Shown piece by piece: positions 26,817 through 35,952 of a DNA stretch of 64,000 bases. The DNA lies in NCBI RefSeq assembly GCF_048571125.1, contig NZ_CP182343.1:1-64000 (forward strand), in the 5' to 3' direction. The translations under genes and the position numbers were made by a program. The stretch comes from Arcobacter siniprincipis (GTDB lineage Bacteria; Campylobacterota; Campylobacteria; Campylobacterales; Arcobacteraceae). The first letter of the stretch is position 1. Every line of letters starts with the position of its first letter. Below the pieces are notes generated by a model that was given only the letters and a program-made list of their open reading frames with translations, did no database searches and had not been told where the DNA came from.

Positions 26817-28047
26817 TGTAGTTTATCTCCTTAGAGACTTTTTTCTGAGTACTTTTTTCATAGATTAAATCTATATCTTTTTTATTACAAATATACTCTT
26901 GTGTAATTACACATGAACCTAAGTTCTCTTCTGATGGTATTGTATATTGTAATGGTAACATAAGTTTTTCAATTATACCCCTAAGTCCTCTAGCTCCTAC
27001 ATCTTTTTCATAGGCGATATTTGCAATTTCATCTAGGGCTTTATCTTCAAATTTTAAATCTACTCCATCAAGCTCAAAAAGTATTTCATACTGTTTTGTG
27101 ATGGCATTTTTAGGCTCTTTTAAAACTCTTATTAAATCTTCTTTTGAAAGCTTGTTAAGTTCTGCAATTACTGGAATTCTACCAATAAACTCAGGAATCA
27201 ATCCAAAAGAGATAAGCTCTTTTGCTTCTATATCTTTTTTATCTTTTAGTTTGTTATCTTTATTTAAAAATCCCATGACAGATGATTTTTCTTTGTTTTC
27301 ATCTTTTCTCAATCCAACAAAAGCGCCACCACAGATAAATAAGACATGGGTAGTATCAAAAATTATTGTTTCAGCTGAAGAGTTTTTTCTACTTCCTTTT
27401 ACTGGAACATAAACTTCTGCCCCTTCTAGAATTTTTAATAGTCCTTGTTGAACACCCTCTCCACTTACATCTCTACCACTTGTGGCACTTTCACTTTTAT
27501 TGGCTATTTTGTCTATTTCATCGATATAAACAATACCTCTTTTTGCTTTTTCCAAATCAAAATCAGCAGCTGCCAAAAGTCTTGAAAGTATAGATTCCAC
27601 ATCTTCACCCACATATCCAGCTTCAGTTAAAGCTGTTGCATCTGCAACTGCAAAGGGTACATCCATGATTTTAGCAAGTGATTTTGCAAGTAGAGTTTTA
27701 CCACTTCCTGTTGGACCTATTAGCATGATATTTGATTTTTCTAGTTCAACATTTTTGATAATTGGTTTATCGATTCTTTTGTAATGATTATATAAAGCTA
27801 CTGCTAAAACTTTTTTAGCATCATCTTGACCTATAACATACTCATCAAGATGTTCTTTTATTTTAATAGGAACACTAAGACCTTTTTGGAACTCTTTTTT
27901 TGCCTCTTTTATTGTCTCTTTTTCCATAACATTTGAACACATAGAGATACATTCATCACAAATATTTGATTTTTCACTTGAAAATATTTTTTTAACTTCT
28001 TTTATCTCTTTCCCACAAAAGTCACATGATTTTAATTTACTAGACAT
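26785..28047 (-). CDS. clpX: ATP-dependent protease ATP-binding subunit ClpX, nif-associated copy
   Basis: A 420-residue ClpX unfoldase. The N-terminal zinc-binding domain has Cys8, Cys11, Cys30 and Cys33. The AAA+ domain shows Walker A GPTGSGKTLLAKSLA (near 112), the pore loop GYVGEDVE, Walker B YIDEIDK and sensor 2 DVGARGLRGIIEKLM. ClpX feeds substrates to ClpP; no clpP is adjacent. In Azotobacter vinelandii a dedicated ClpX2 encoded near nif genes controls NifB and NifEN levels. The sigma-54 promoter at 28898 suggests that this is a similar nitrogen-fixation copy, with a housekeeping clpX elsewhere; that is inference. Confidence 0.93.
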   Translation of the reverse strand: MSSKLKSCDFCGKEIKEVKKIFSSEKSNICDECISMCSNVMEKETIKEAKKEFQKGLSVPIKIKEHLDEYVIGQDDAKKVLAVALYNHYKRIDKPIIKNVELEKSNIMLIGPTGSGKTLLAKSLAKIMDVPFAVADATALTEAGYVGEDVESILSRLLAAADFDLEKAKRGIVYIDEIDKIANKSESATSGRDVSGEGVQQGLLKILEGAEVYVPVKGSRKNSSAETIIFDTTHVLFICGGAFVGLRKDENKEKSSVMGFLNKDNKLKDKKDIEAKELISFGLIPEFIGRIPVIAELNKLSKEDLIRVLKEPKNAITKQYEILFELDGVDLKFEDKALDEIANIAYEKDVGARGLRGIIEKLMLPLQYTIPSEENLGSCVITQEYICNKKDIDLIYEKSTQKKVSKEINYNDIKKQSTNM

Positions 28048-28864
28048 GGCTATTTATAAACTCATTTAAACTCAAATTTAAATTTTCTAAATTATGAGTT
28101 TTGATAAATTTATCCTCTTTTTTTGTTAATTCAGGTTTATTAAGTATAGTAAACCCACCTTTTAAATCCATTGTTATTTCATTTGCAACCATTCTAAAAG
28201 TATCTTTTGAAAAATCAACACCCATAAAAAGGTACTCTTTATCTTTTCTAAAATCTTTTAAAATAGGAGGCATAGCAAATCCACCCATAGCTTCTGTTAA
28301 CCAATCCACAAAATCAGCATCAGAGATGATAAAGTTCATCTCAGGTTTTGTTGAGCCCATAGGTTTAAATAAAATTGGCAAATCTAAAGTTAAAGCCTCT
28401 TTTTCTATCTTTTCATAGGCATTTTTACTCACATCAAATTTATAAATAATAAATCTATCATAATCAGCAGTTATTCTAGAAAGCCCAGTTATTAAGAAGT
28501 GTTCAACATCACTATAGATTTTTTGTAAACTATCATCTAGATTTGTATCAATTACATATTTGGGTTTGATTTGTTTTAGCCAAGTATAAACTTTAGGTAA
28601 ATCATACTCTTTGGAACTATAGATGTGGTTTGTCATTTGAATAATAAACTCTCTACCTTTTCTCTGCTCTAAACTCATAGCAGCTCTTGAATATTCATAC
28701 ATAAGTCTTGGGCTCATAGCTCTTCCATTATTTAAAGCTAAAATCATCGAATCACTATCATATGGCAACTGACTACCATCTTTTGCTTGTATTTTTTCAA
28801 AGACACCCATACCAAGAAATGGTACCATCGATCCATTTTTTAATTTTTCTACTATATCTTCCAT
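28040..28864 (-). CDS. SIR2-like domain protein, nif-associated, function unknown
   Basis: A 274-residue protein with features of the SIR2-like fold: the N-terminal VPFLGMGVF resembles the nucleotide-binding GxGxS start and KYVIDTNLDDSLQKIY (near 102) the T-N-x-D segment. Relatives of the SIR2_2 type bind NAD or other nucleotides, and some are NADases in defence systems. The classical deacetylase residues cannot be confirmed by eye. It is the first gene of the sigma-54 operon with clpX (8-base overlap) and GNAT. Its job is unknown; a role in nitrogenase maturation or control is inferred only from context. Confidence 0.65.
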   Translation of the reverse strand: MEDIVEKLKNGSMVPFLGMGVFEKIQAKDGSQLPYDSDSMILALNNGRAMSPRLMYEYSRAAMSLEQRKGREFIIQMTNHIYSSKEYDLPKVYTWLKQIKPKYVIDTNLDDSLQKIYSDVEHFLITGLSRITADYDRFIIYKFDVSKNAYEKIEKEALTLDLPILFKPMGSTKPEMNFIISDADFVDWLTEAMGGFAMPPILKDFRKDKEYLFMGVDFSKDTFRMVANEITMDLKGGFTILNKPELTKKEDKFIKTHNLENLNLSLNEFINSHV

Positions 28865-28897
28865 TAAATATCCTATAGTAATATTTAATTAACTACT

Positions 28898-28914
28898 ATG
28901 CAAAAACCGTTCCC
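28898..28914 (-). promoter_or_regulatory. Sigma-54 promoter before the SIR2-clpX-GNAT operon
   Basis: Read on the minus strand: GGGAACGGTTTTTGCAT, with GG-N10-GC spacing, 34 bases upstream of the SIR2-like start and on the same strand. It shares GGAAC and TTTGCAT with the other nif-region promoters. Confidence 0.8.
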
Positions 28915-28939
28915 TAATATTATGATTTTAAATTTACTA

Positions 28940-28960
28940 TTTTGCCACATTTTCGCCACA
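28940..28960 (+). promoter_or_regulatory. GCCACA direct repeats before torA
   Basis: TTTTGCCACA ending at 28949 and TTTCGCCACA ending at 28960 place two GCCACA cores 11 bases apart, one helical turn, as is typical for OmpR-family regulators. They lie about 95 bases upstream of torA. A third TTTTGCCACA occurs at 35040-35049, just after the response-regulator gene of this locus. The regulator encoded at 34370 is the likely binder; that is inferred. Confidence 0.5.
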
Positions 28961-29053
28961 GCATTAATTTACAATTACATTAAATTATTAAACTAAAAAA
29001 TTAATTCATTAATTTTTAAGTTATTAAATTAATTTTAAATCTAGGAGAATAAA

Positions 29054-31573
29054 ATGGAAAATGGAATGAATAGACGTACATTTTTAAAATCAAGTACAGT
29101 TGCTGCAGCTGCAGTAGTCCAAGCTCATGCAATACCATTAGTTGGTGAAAGTTTATTTAATGATAAACCTTTAGAGATGAGTGCTTCTCACTTTGGCGCA
29201 TTTAGAGCAAGAGATAAAAACTCAAGATTTGAAGGTGTGGAAGCATTTAAAGGTGATGAATATCCATCTTCTTTAATAAACGCACTTCCAGCAAGAACAT
29301 ATGCAGAAGATAGAATTCTTTACCCGTGTGTTAGAGAAGATTATCTTAAAAATGGATATAAAAGTGATAAATCAAAAAGAGGTAAAGATAAATTTGTTCG
29401 TGTTTCATGGGAAAAAGCTTTAGAATTAGTTGCTAATGAAATTAAAAGAACACATAAAGATTATGGTGATGAAGCCATTTATGGAGGAAGTTATGGTTGG
29501 TATTGTGTAGGATCATTAAATAATCCTCAAGCACTTTTAGGAAGAATGCTTCATTTAACAGGTGGATACACTTCAAGAACTTGTACATATTCAACACATG
29601 CTATTAGACAAATTACTCCTTATATTGTAGGAACAGATGAATCTACTGCAAGACCAACTGCTTATCCAGTATTAATTGAAAATTCTGAATGTATTGTATT
29701 TTGGGGTGCTGATATTGTAAATACAAATCAAATTGCATGGGGTGTTCCAGATCATAAAACATATACTTATTTAAAAGAGTTAAAAGCACAAGCTAAAAAA
29801 AGAGGATTAAAATTTTATATAATTGACCCTGTTTATAATAATACTGGGATGTATTTTGATGCAGAGCATATTAAAATTAATCCTACAACGGATGTCGCTT
29901 TGATGCTTGGAATAGCTCATTATCTTTATACTAATAAATTACATGATGAGAAATTTTTGAGAAAATGTACTTATGGATTTAAACAATTTTCACAATACTT
30001 AATTGGTAAAACTGAAGATATGATTGAAAAAACTCCAGAATGGGCATCTAAAATTTGTGGTGTTGATGCTGAAGTAATTAAAATGTTAGCAAAAGAATTT
30101 GCTTCAAAAAGAACAATGTTAATGGGAGGATGGTCTACACAAAGAGCTCATCATGGGGAACAACCAAACTGGATGTTAATTACTCTTGCAACTATGCTTG
30201 GAGATATTGGATTACCTGGTGGGGGATACTCTTGTAATTATCATTATTCTGGAAATGGTGTTCCAATGCCAGCTGCTGCAACAGGAAATGCTCAAAGTGA
30301 AAAAGGTTCTAAAAGTGAAAAAAATGGACTTTCTGCTTCTCCTGGACTTGGTGGAATAGGAAGAAAAACAATAATTGATGGACCATGGAAAGATAATAAA
30401 GTTCCAGTTATCCCTGTTTCTAGAATTGTTGAGTGTTTAGAAAATCCAGGAAAAGAGATAAAATTTGATGGGAAAATAATCAAATATCCAGATATCAAAA
30501 TGGCATACTGGGCAGGAGGAAATCCTTTCCACCATCACCAAGATAGAAATAGAATGATTAAAGCATATAGAAAATTAGAAACATTTGTTGTACAAGATGC
30601 CTTCTGGACTGCAACTGCTAGAATGGGAGATATTATTCTTCCTTCAACACTAGAGCAAGAAAGAAATGATATTGCAAAAGCTCATTCAAATAGTTTTATT
30701 TTTGCTATGAAACAAGTATCTAAACCATATGCAGAAGTGAAAGATGATTTTGATATTTTTACTGGAATATTAGAACATTTCTCTAAAGAGCATGTTCATG
30801 CTTTCACAGAAGGTAGAGACAAAATGGGATGGATTAAACACTTCTATGAAGTTTCATATAAAAAAGCACAAAGTTCTGGAGTGAAAATGCCTACTTTTGA
30901 TGAATTTTGGAAAAAAGGATTTTGTGAATTTGAAACTCCAGAAATCGCAAAAAAATACATAAGATTTGAAGAATTTAGAAAAAATCCAATTATTAATAGA
31001 CTTGGAACTCCATCTGGAAAAATTGAGATTTTCTCAAAAAAAGTGGCAAGTTATGGTTATGATGATTGTAAAGGACATCCTATGTGGTTTGAACCAATGG
31101 AATGGGTAGGTTCTAAAAAAGCTGAAAAATATCCATTGAATTTAATTACACCACATCCTAAATATAGACTTCACTCTCAATTGAATAATACTTGGATTAG
31201 ACATCTTGAAGAAGTAAATGGAAGAGAACCTATTTGGTTAAATACTGATGATGCAAAAAAACGTGGTATAAAAAATGGTGATGTTGTAAGAGTATTTAAT
31301 GGACGAGGGCAAATCTTAGCGGGTGCAGTAGTAACTGAATTTGTAAAAAAAGGTGCAGTACGAATGCAAGAGGGAGCTTGGTATGATCCAACTGAAGCAG
31401 GAGAACCTGGTACTTTATGTAGACATGGTGATGTTAATGTATTAATTCCTGATGAAGGAACTTCAAGTCTTGCTCAAGGAAATCAAGCAACTGCGCTTGT
31501 TGAAATTGAAAAATTTGATGGAGAGATTCCAGCTATTGGAATATTTAAAGCTCCAAAAATAAAAGGAGCTTAG
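29054..31573 (+). CDS. torA: Trimethylamine-N-oxide/DMSO reductase catalytic subunit
   Basis: An 839-residue molybdopterin enzyme of the TorA/DmsA (DMSO reductase) family, exported folded by Tat: the twin-arginine motif is NRRTFLKS (Arg7-Arg8). Ser180 in TCTYSTHAI fits the serine that ligates molybdenum in TMAO/DMSO reductases. Later motifs are IDPVYNNTGMYFDAEHIKINPTTD-type bis-MGD binding and GNPFHHHQDRNR. The N-terminal Fe-S cluster cysteines of DmsA are missing, as in TorA. It is followed with no gap by a monohaem cytochrome c, the arrangement of Campylobacter jejuni Cj0264c-Cj0265c. Periplasmic anaerobic respiration is the expected role. Confidence 0.9.
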   Translation: MENGMNRRTFLKSSTVAAAAVVQAHAIPLVGESLFNDKPLEMSASHFGAFRARDKNSRFEGVEAFKGDEYPSSLINALPARTYAEDRILYPCVREDYLKNGYKSDKSKRGKDKFVRVSWEKALELVANEIKRTHKDYGDEAIYGGSYGWYCVGSLNNPQALLGRMLHLTGGYTSRTCTYSTHAIRQITPYIVGTDESTARPTAYPVLIENSECIVFWGADIVNTNQIAWGVPDHKTYTYLKELKAQAKKRGLKFYIIDPVYNNTGMYFDAEHIKINPTTDVALMLGIAHYLYTNKLHDEKFLRKCTYGFKQFSQYLIGKTEDMIEKTPEWASKICGVDAEVIKMLAKEFASKRTMLMGGWSTQRAHHGEQPNWMLITLATMLGDIGLPGGGYSCNYHYSGNGVPMPAAATGNAQSEKGSKSEKNGLSASPGLGGIGRKTIIDGPWKDNKVPVIPVSRIVECLENPGKEIKFDGKIIKYPDIKMAYWAGGNPFHHHQDRNRMIKAYRKLETFVVQDAFWTATARMGDIILPSTLEQERNDIAKAHSNSFIFAMKQVSKPYAEVKDDFDIFTGILEHFSKEHVHAFTEGRDKMGWIKHFYEVSYKKAQSSGVKMPTFDEFWKKGFCEFETPEIAKKYIRFEEFRKNPIINRLGTPSGKIEIFSKKVASYGYDDCKGHPMWFEPMEWVGSKKAEKYPLNLITPHPKYRLHSQLNNTWIRHLEEVNGREPIWLNTDDAKKRGIKNGDVVRVFNGRGQILAGAVVTEFVKKGAVRMQEGAWYDPTEAGEPGTLCRHGDVNVLIPDEGTSSLAQGNQATALVEIEKFDGEIPAIGIFKAPKIKGA

Positions 31574-32137
31574 ATGAAAAATTTAAGAAAAATATTATTG
31601 GTTTTAGTATCAGTTGTTACACTTGGTGTAGCTGCTGATACAGCATATTTATCTCAAAATACAAAATTGTATAAAGATGTAAATAAAAAAGAGGTTATTG
31701 GTGATTTAATTGTGGCTTCGCACTTAAAAGTTCTTTCAAAAGAAGGTAACCTAACAAAAGTAGAATTTATTGGTTATGCTCCTGAAGATAGTCCAACTGT
31801 TTATGAAAAGGCAGGTTTCTTAATCACTGGCTTTGAAGGTAAAGATTTTGCTGATTATAAAATTATCGGAAAAAAAGTTGATGAGTATGATAATGAATGG
31901 TTTGAAGTTTTAATAAAAGGTTATATTATAAGTGATTCTTTAACAAATGATAAAACTAAAATTATAGCAGAAGGTAAAAATATGTTTGAGGCGAAATGTG
32001 GTATATGTCATGATATTCATCATAAAGAGGAATTTATCCCAAATGTATGGCCAAGTATTTTAAATAATATGGCACCACAAGCTGGGCTTACAAAAGATGA
32101 AAGAATGAAAATAGAAAAATATCTTCAAGAACAATAA
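31574..32137 (+). CDS. Monohaem c-type cytochrome, electron donor to TorA
   Basis: A 187-residue periplasmic protein with a signal peptide (about 1-21), a beta-rich region without recognised motif (about 22-130), and a C-terminal haem c domain with Cys142-Gly-Ile-Cys145-His146; the Met ligand is probably in NNMAPQAG. It begins the base after the torA stop. It matches the partner of the Campylobacter Cj0264c-type reductase and is unlike the pentahaem TorC of E. coli. It should pass electrons from the quinol pool to TorA. Confidence 0.85.
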   Translation: MKNLRKILLVLVSVVTLGVAADTAYLSQNTKLYKDVNKKEVIGDLIVASHLKVLSKEGNLTKVEFIGYAPEDSPTVYEKAGFLITGFEGKDFADYKIIGKKVDEYDNEWFEVLIKGYIISDSLTNDKTKIIAEGKNMFEAKCGICHDIHHKEEFIPNVWPSILNNMAPQAGLTKDERMKIEKYLQEQ

Positions 32138-32212
32138 ATTTATGGTTTCTTCTATTTGAAGAAACCTACTGGATATGTTAAAATAGAGTTATATTTTATA
32201 AAAAAGGCTTAT

Positions 32213-34369
32213 ATGTTTAAAAAGTTATTCTTAATATTTTTTATTGTTTCTTCTTTAAGTGCATCATCAAAGTATATATTATTATTACACTCATATAATA
32301 AAGGCTTAGTTTGGAGTGAAAATATTTCCAAAGGTATTGATGATTCTTTAAAAGTACTTCCTGATTATGAACTCTCTACGGAATATTTAGATAATAAAAG
32401 AAATAAAAATAAAGAGTATCACAAACTTATTAGACAAGCTTACATAGAAAAATTCAAAAAACAAAAATTTGATATTGTTATCGCAGCAGATAATGCAGCT
32501 GTTCAATTTGTGTTAAAACATAAAAATGAACTGTTTAAAAATACTCCTTTAGTCTTTACAGGAATTGAAGAGATGAATCCGGGTATTGATGTTACTAAAG
32601 TATTAAAAGATAAAATTAGCTTAATACTGGAGCATAAACCTTTAAAAAGTGGCATTGAAGCAATCTTGCAAGTAATGCCTGATTTAAAATATTTATATGT
32701 TATAAATGATAAAACTTATACTTCTGAAATGATTAATAAAATACTAAAAGAAAAATTAGATAGTTTTAAAAATAAAATTGATTATAAATTATATTTAGAT
32801 GGGAATATTTCTCAAATCTATAAAGATTTTAAAACTCTTCCAAAAAATAGTGCAGTTTGGTTTGGAAATTTATATCTTAATGAAAATGAAAACTATATAC
32901 CTTTTTTAAAAGTCAATAAACTTTTAAATAACTCTCCTGTTCCTGTATTTTCTATGACTGATTATCACTTAGGTAAAGGAGTTATTGGAGGTCATTTATT
33001 GAGAGGTTATTATGTTGGCTATGAAGCTGGTAAAAGGGCTGTTGAAATTATGCAAGGTAAGAAAGTTGATTATACAAAACCAATATTGGCACATACCCAA
33101 TATGTTTATGATTATAAAGTTATGGAAAAATATGGCTTAAATACAAATTTAGTCCCTTCAGGTTCAATTTTTATAAATGAACCAGAAACATTTTTTGAAA
33201 AATATAAAATTTGGATTTATAGAATATTTATAATCTCCCCTTTTATTCTATTTTTCTTAGTTCTTGCACTTATAAATATTTATAAAAGAGATAAATTGTC
33301 AAAACAATTGATAGCTGAAAATAAAAGAGAACAAGTTCTTTTAAATAATGTAAAAAGTGCAGTGTTTTGGATTGATATAAATGGATATATTAGAGGTCAT
33401 AATCGATCTTTTTCAAAAATATTTTATAATGGGAAAGATGGAATTGGTCTTTATATTTGTGATGTTTTTAAACCATTTTGCACAGTAATAACAAAAGAAA
33501 AAATATCTATTGATGAAGATATTGAATTTGTTTATAATAATAATTCCTTTTTTGCAAGAAGTAAAACATATTATGATGAAAATGGAAAAGATAGTGGAAC
33601 AGTAACAATTATTACTGATATAACAGAAAAGAAACAACTTGAAATCAATAAACAGTTTATAATCCAACAATCAAAACTAACAGAAGTTGGAGAAATGCTT
33701 TCAGCTATTGTGCATCAATGGAAGGTACCACTAATTGAACTTTCAGTAGTTGCCCATAAAATGCAAAGTTATTACAAAAAAGATAAATTAAGTAAAGAGA
33801 ATATGGATGGATTTTTTGATACTATTATGAAACAAATCATTTATATGGGTGATACAATAGATGAATTTAGACAATTTATCAAACCATCTAATAAACCAGT
33901 ACTTTTTGATATTGATAAAGGAATTAATGAAATTGAGACAATACTTGATAGTTCATTAAAATATAACAATATTCAACTAGAATATGTTAATAACTTAGAT
34001 AGTTCATATAGTCTTTTTGGATATCCAAATGAGTTTAAACAAGTTTTACTAAACATAATAAACAATGCAAAAGATTCAATTATATTATCAAGAGAGTTTA
34101 AAAAGAGTGGAAAAATCATGATTTTACTTTCTAGAAATGCAACTTATATTAATTTAAGTGTAATTGATGATGGGAAAGGATTTGATGCTGATGCATTAAA
34201 ACATCTTTTTGAAGCTTTTTATACTAATAAAAAAAATGGTGATGGCTTTGGTTTGTATATGGCAAAACTTATTATTGAAAATAAAATGCATGGTGTAATA
34301 AACGCTTTCAATACAGAAAATGGTGCAAATATAGAGATATTACTACCTTTGAATATAGAGAGAGATTAG
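32213..34369 (+). CDS. Sensor histidine kinase with periplasmic ABC-substrate-binding domain
   Basis: A 718-residue membrane kinase. After a signal peptide (about 1-18), the periplasmic domain (about 20-315) resembles the ABC_sub_bind family (YILLLHSYNKGLVWSENISKGI; VVIGGHLLRGYYVGYEAGK-like end). A transmembrane helix near 340-362 and a PAS region (about 375-480) precede the kinase core with His501 in IVHQWKVPL and NIINNAKDSI, DDGKGFDADALKHLFEAFYTN. The start is set at ATG 32213 (AAGGC ribosome-binding site; clean signal peptide), not the upstream TTG at 32156. It overlaps nothing but abuts the response regulator. With torA upstream it plausibly senses TMAO or a related compound. Confidence 0.85.
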   Translation: MFKKLFLIFFIVSSLSASSKYILLLHSYNKGLVWSENISKGIDDSLKVLPDYELSTEYLDNKRNKNKEYHKLIRQAYIEKFKKQKFDIVIAADNAAVQFVLKHKNELFKNTPLVFTGIEEMNPGIDVTKVLKDKISLILEHKPLKSGIEAILQVMPDLKYLYVINDKTYTSEMINKILKEKLDSFKNKIDYKLYLDGNISQIYKDFKTLPKNSAVWFGNLYLNENENYIPFLKVNKLLNNSPVPVFSMTDYHLGKGVIGGHLLRGYYVGYEAGKRAVEIMQGKKVDYTKPILAHTQYVYDYKVMEKYGLNTNLVPSGSIFINEPETFFEKYKIWIYRIFIISPFILFFLVLALINIYKRDKLSKQLIAENKREQVLLNNVKSAVFWIDINGYIRGHNRSFSKIFYNGKDGIGLYICDVFKPFCTVITKEKISIDEDIEFVYNNNSFFARSKTYYDENGKDSGTVTIITDITEKKQLEINKQFIIQQSKLTEVGEMLSAIVHQWKVPLIELSVVAHKMQSYYKKDKLSKENMDGFFDTIMKQIIYMGDTIDEFRQFIKPSNKPVLFDIDKGINEIETILDSSLKYNNIQLEYVNNLDSSYSLFGYPNEFKQVLLNIINNAKDSIILSREFKKSGKIMILLSRNATYINLSVIDDGKGFDADALKHLFEAFYTNKKNGDGFGLYMAKLIIENKMHGVINAFNTENGANIEILLPLNIERD

Positions 34370-35011
34370 ATGAAAGTTTTAGTATTAGAAGATAATGAAA
34401 GTTTATTAGAATTAATTACAGAAGAATTAGAAGATATGGGATATGAAGTATCAAGTTTTAATGATGGATTGGCTGCTCTTGATCATTGTATAGATGGATT
34501 TGATTGTTTTATTTTAGATATAAATGTCCCAAATATAGATGGAATTTCATTGTTAAAAGAGATAAGAAATAGGGATAAAACAACTCCTGCAATAATTATA
34601 AGTGCAAACTTTGAATTGGAAAATGTAAAAAAAGCATATTCAAATGGATGCAATGATTTTTTAAAAAAACCATTTTACATGTATGAGTTAGAGACAAAAA
34701 TAAAACAACTATGTCATCTTGGAGAAGAAAAAAAGCTATTGGCTAATTATACATATAATTTAAGTTCAGAAACATTATTTGATGAAAACAAAGAAGCGGT
34801 AAAACTTACAAGAAAAGAGAGACGCTTTATGTCCCTTTTAATTAAACATGAAAATAAAATGACTCCTTTAGAGTATATAGAAGATTATGTTTGGGAAGGA
34901 GAAATGACAACTTCAGTTGGAATTAGATCTATGATTAAAAGATTAAGAGTAAAACTTCCAGAGGGAATGATAATTTCACAACACTTTGGATATGAAATAA
35001 AAACCTTTTAA
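34370..35011 (+). CDS. OmpR-family response regulator, TorR-like
   Basis: A 213-residue response regulator: receiver domain (1-115) with acidic pair Glu7-Asp8, phospho-acceptor Asp50 in FILDINVPN, and Lys in FLKKPF near 100; the C-terminal winged helix (about 130-213) has LTRKERRFMSLLIKHENK and TSVGIRSMIKRLRVKL. It starts the base after the kinase stop, so they are a pair. Likely control of torA-cytochrome c through the GCCACA repeats at 28940; unproven. Confidence 0.88.
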   Translation: MKVLVLEDNESLLELITEELEDMGYEVSSFNDGLAALDHCIDGFDCFILDINVPNIDGISLLKEIRNRDKTTPAIIISANFELENVKKAYSNGCNDFLKKPFYMYELETKIKQLCHLGEEKKLLANYTYNLSSETLFDENKEAVKLTRKERRFMSLLIKHENKMTPLEYIEDYVWEGEMTTSVGIRSMIKRLRVKLPEGMIISQHFGYEIKTF

Positions 35012-35439
35012 ATATTCTACAAAGACTAAAATCCAATCATTTTGCCACAAAATTTTTATATAATTTTTTGATTAAAAGAAAGGAGGGTTCATTTTTTCTC
35101 TTTTTGTTGCCTTTTTAGCTTATGGAAAATGGATAGCTTATTATGGGGAAAATGGAGAAAAACAAGCTTTAAATAGTAAATCAATAATTATTAATGAGAG
35201 GGTCAAAGACAGATATGAAATCTGTACTAATTGACTACAAAAATGGAACTTATGGTAGGGCTTTAAAAAGAATGGTGAAGTCTAATTTATACCATTAAGT
35301 AATGTGATTTTGAATTTATAGCTAATAAGATTGGTAAATAAATTTAAAATTTGGATGGTCTTTTGACTTAACAATATAAAAAATAAAAATAAAATAAAAT
35401 CAATTAGCTACAAGATGAGAGTCTTGTAGCTATTTTTTG
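35012..35439. pseudogene. Intergenic region with a possible decayed reading frame
   Basis: This 428-base gap lacks an intact gene. A consensus ribosome-binding site AAAGGAGG (about 35079-35086) is followed on the plus strand by about 45 codons that read like protein (near 35103-35234: AYGKWIAYYGENGEKQ and INERVKDRYEICTN) but without a start codon, and further fragments in other frames interrupted by stops. This looks like a small membrane-anchored gene ruined by frameshifts; the family is not recognised. The first 40 bases contain TTTTGCCACA (35040-35049), like the repeats before torA. Confidence 0.4.
35405..35438. terminator. Terminator between the decayed region and the nifA operon
   Basis: TAGCTACAAGA (35405-35415) and TCTTGTAGCTA (35422-35432) form a perfect 11-bp stem with loop TGAGAG, followed on the plus strand by TTTTTT (35433-35438). 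On the minus strand T-rich sequence also follows, so it can end the nifA operon whose last stop is at 35440. Confidence 0.85.
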
Positions 35440-35952
35440 TTAACCGTGGCAACCAACTCCTGTATATGATTGATAAACTTTATTTAATTCGATTCTTATT
35501 CTTTCCATATCTAAAGGTTTTGATAAATCTTCTGGCATATCAATATGATATATAGCACCATCTTTTCCAACTAAAAACAGGGCTTTTGTTAAACAATTTT
35601 TTAAAGTTCCGCTTATTATTTTTGTTCCATACATATTTCCATAATCTTCATTGATATCAAAAACAGGAAGTATTTTTTTAAACTTATAATCAAAATCAAT
35701 CTTTTTATCAAATATTATATAAGTAAAAATTTCAACTTTTGCATCATTCATAAACTCATCAAAAGCTATAATCTCTTCTTTAAACTCTTCAAAATTTGGA
35801 AATGATAAAAAAATTTGAATCATTCTATTTGGACTTGCTTTTTTTAAAGTTAGTTCTTTGTCTTGTAAATCTATAGCTTCAATATCTTCAGCCATATATC
35901 CCACATCTATCAATTCATCAATAAGCTCAAATTCTTCATTCTTGTATTTCAT
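35440..35952 (-). CDS. Thiol-peroxidase-like protein lacking the peroxidatic cysteine, coupled to nifA
   Basis: A 170-residue protein whose second half resembles the C-terminal half of Tpx peroxiredoxins (DYGNMYGTKIISGTLKN, then CLTKALFLVGKDGAIYHI-MPED). The segment where Tpx has its SLDTPVC active site is here LSFPNFEEFKEEI without any cysteine. Only Cys120 and Cys168 are present, the latter in the C-terminal tail GVGCHG. It overlaps the 3' end of nifA by 17 bases, so the two are translationally coupled. A redox- or ligand-sensing partner for NifA is an attractive idea but is inference; no known NifL resembles it. Confidence 0.6.
   Translation of the reverse strand: MKYKNEEFELIDELIDVGYMAEDIEAIDLQDKELTLKKASPNRMIQIFLSFPNFEEFKEEIIAFDEFMNDAKVEIFTYIIFDKKIDFDYKFKKILPVFDINEDYGNMYGTKIISGTLKNCLTKALFLVGKDGAIYHIDMPEDLSKPLDMERIRIELNKVYQSYTGVGCHG

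Noticed and set aside
27098..27593. Plus-strand reading frames antisense to clpX
   Set aside because: Low-complexity translations (rich in S, L, F, H) and complete overlap with conserved clpX motifs.
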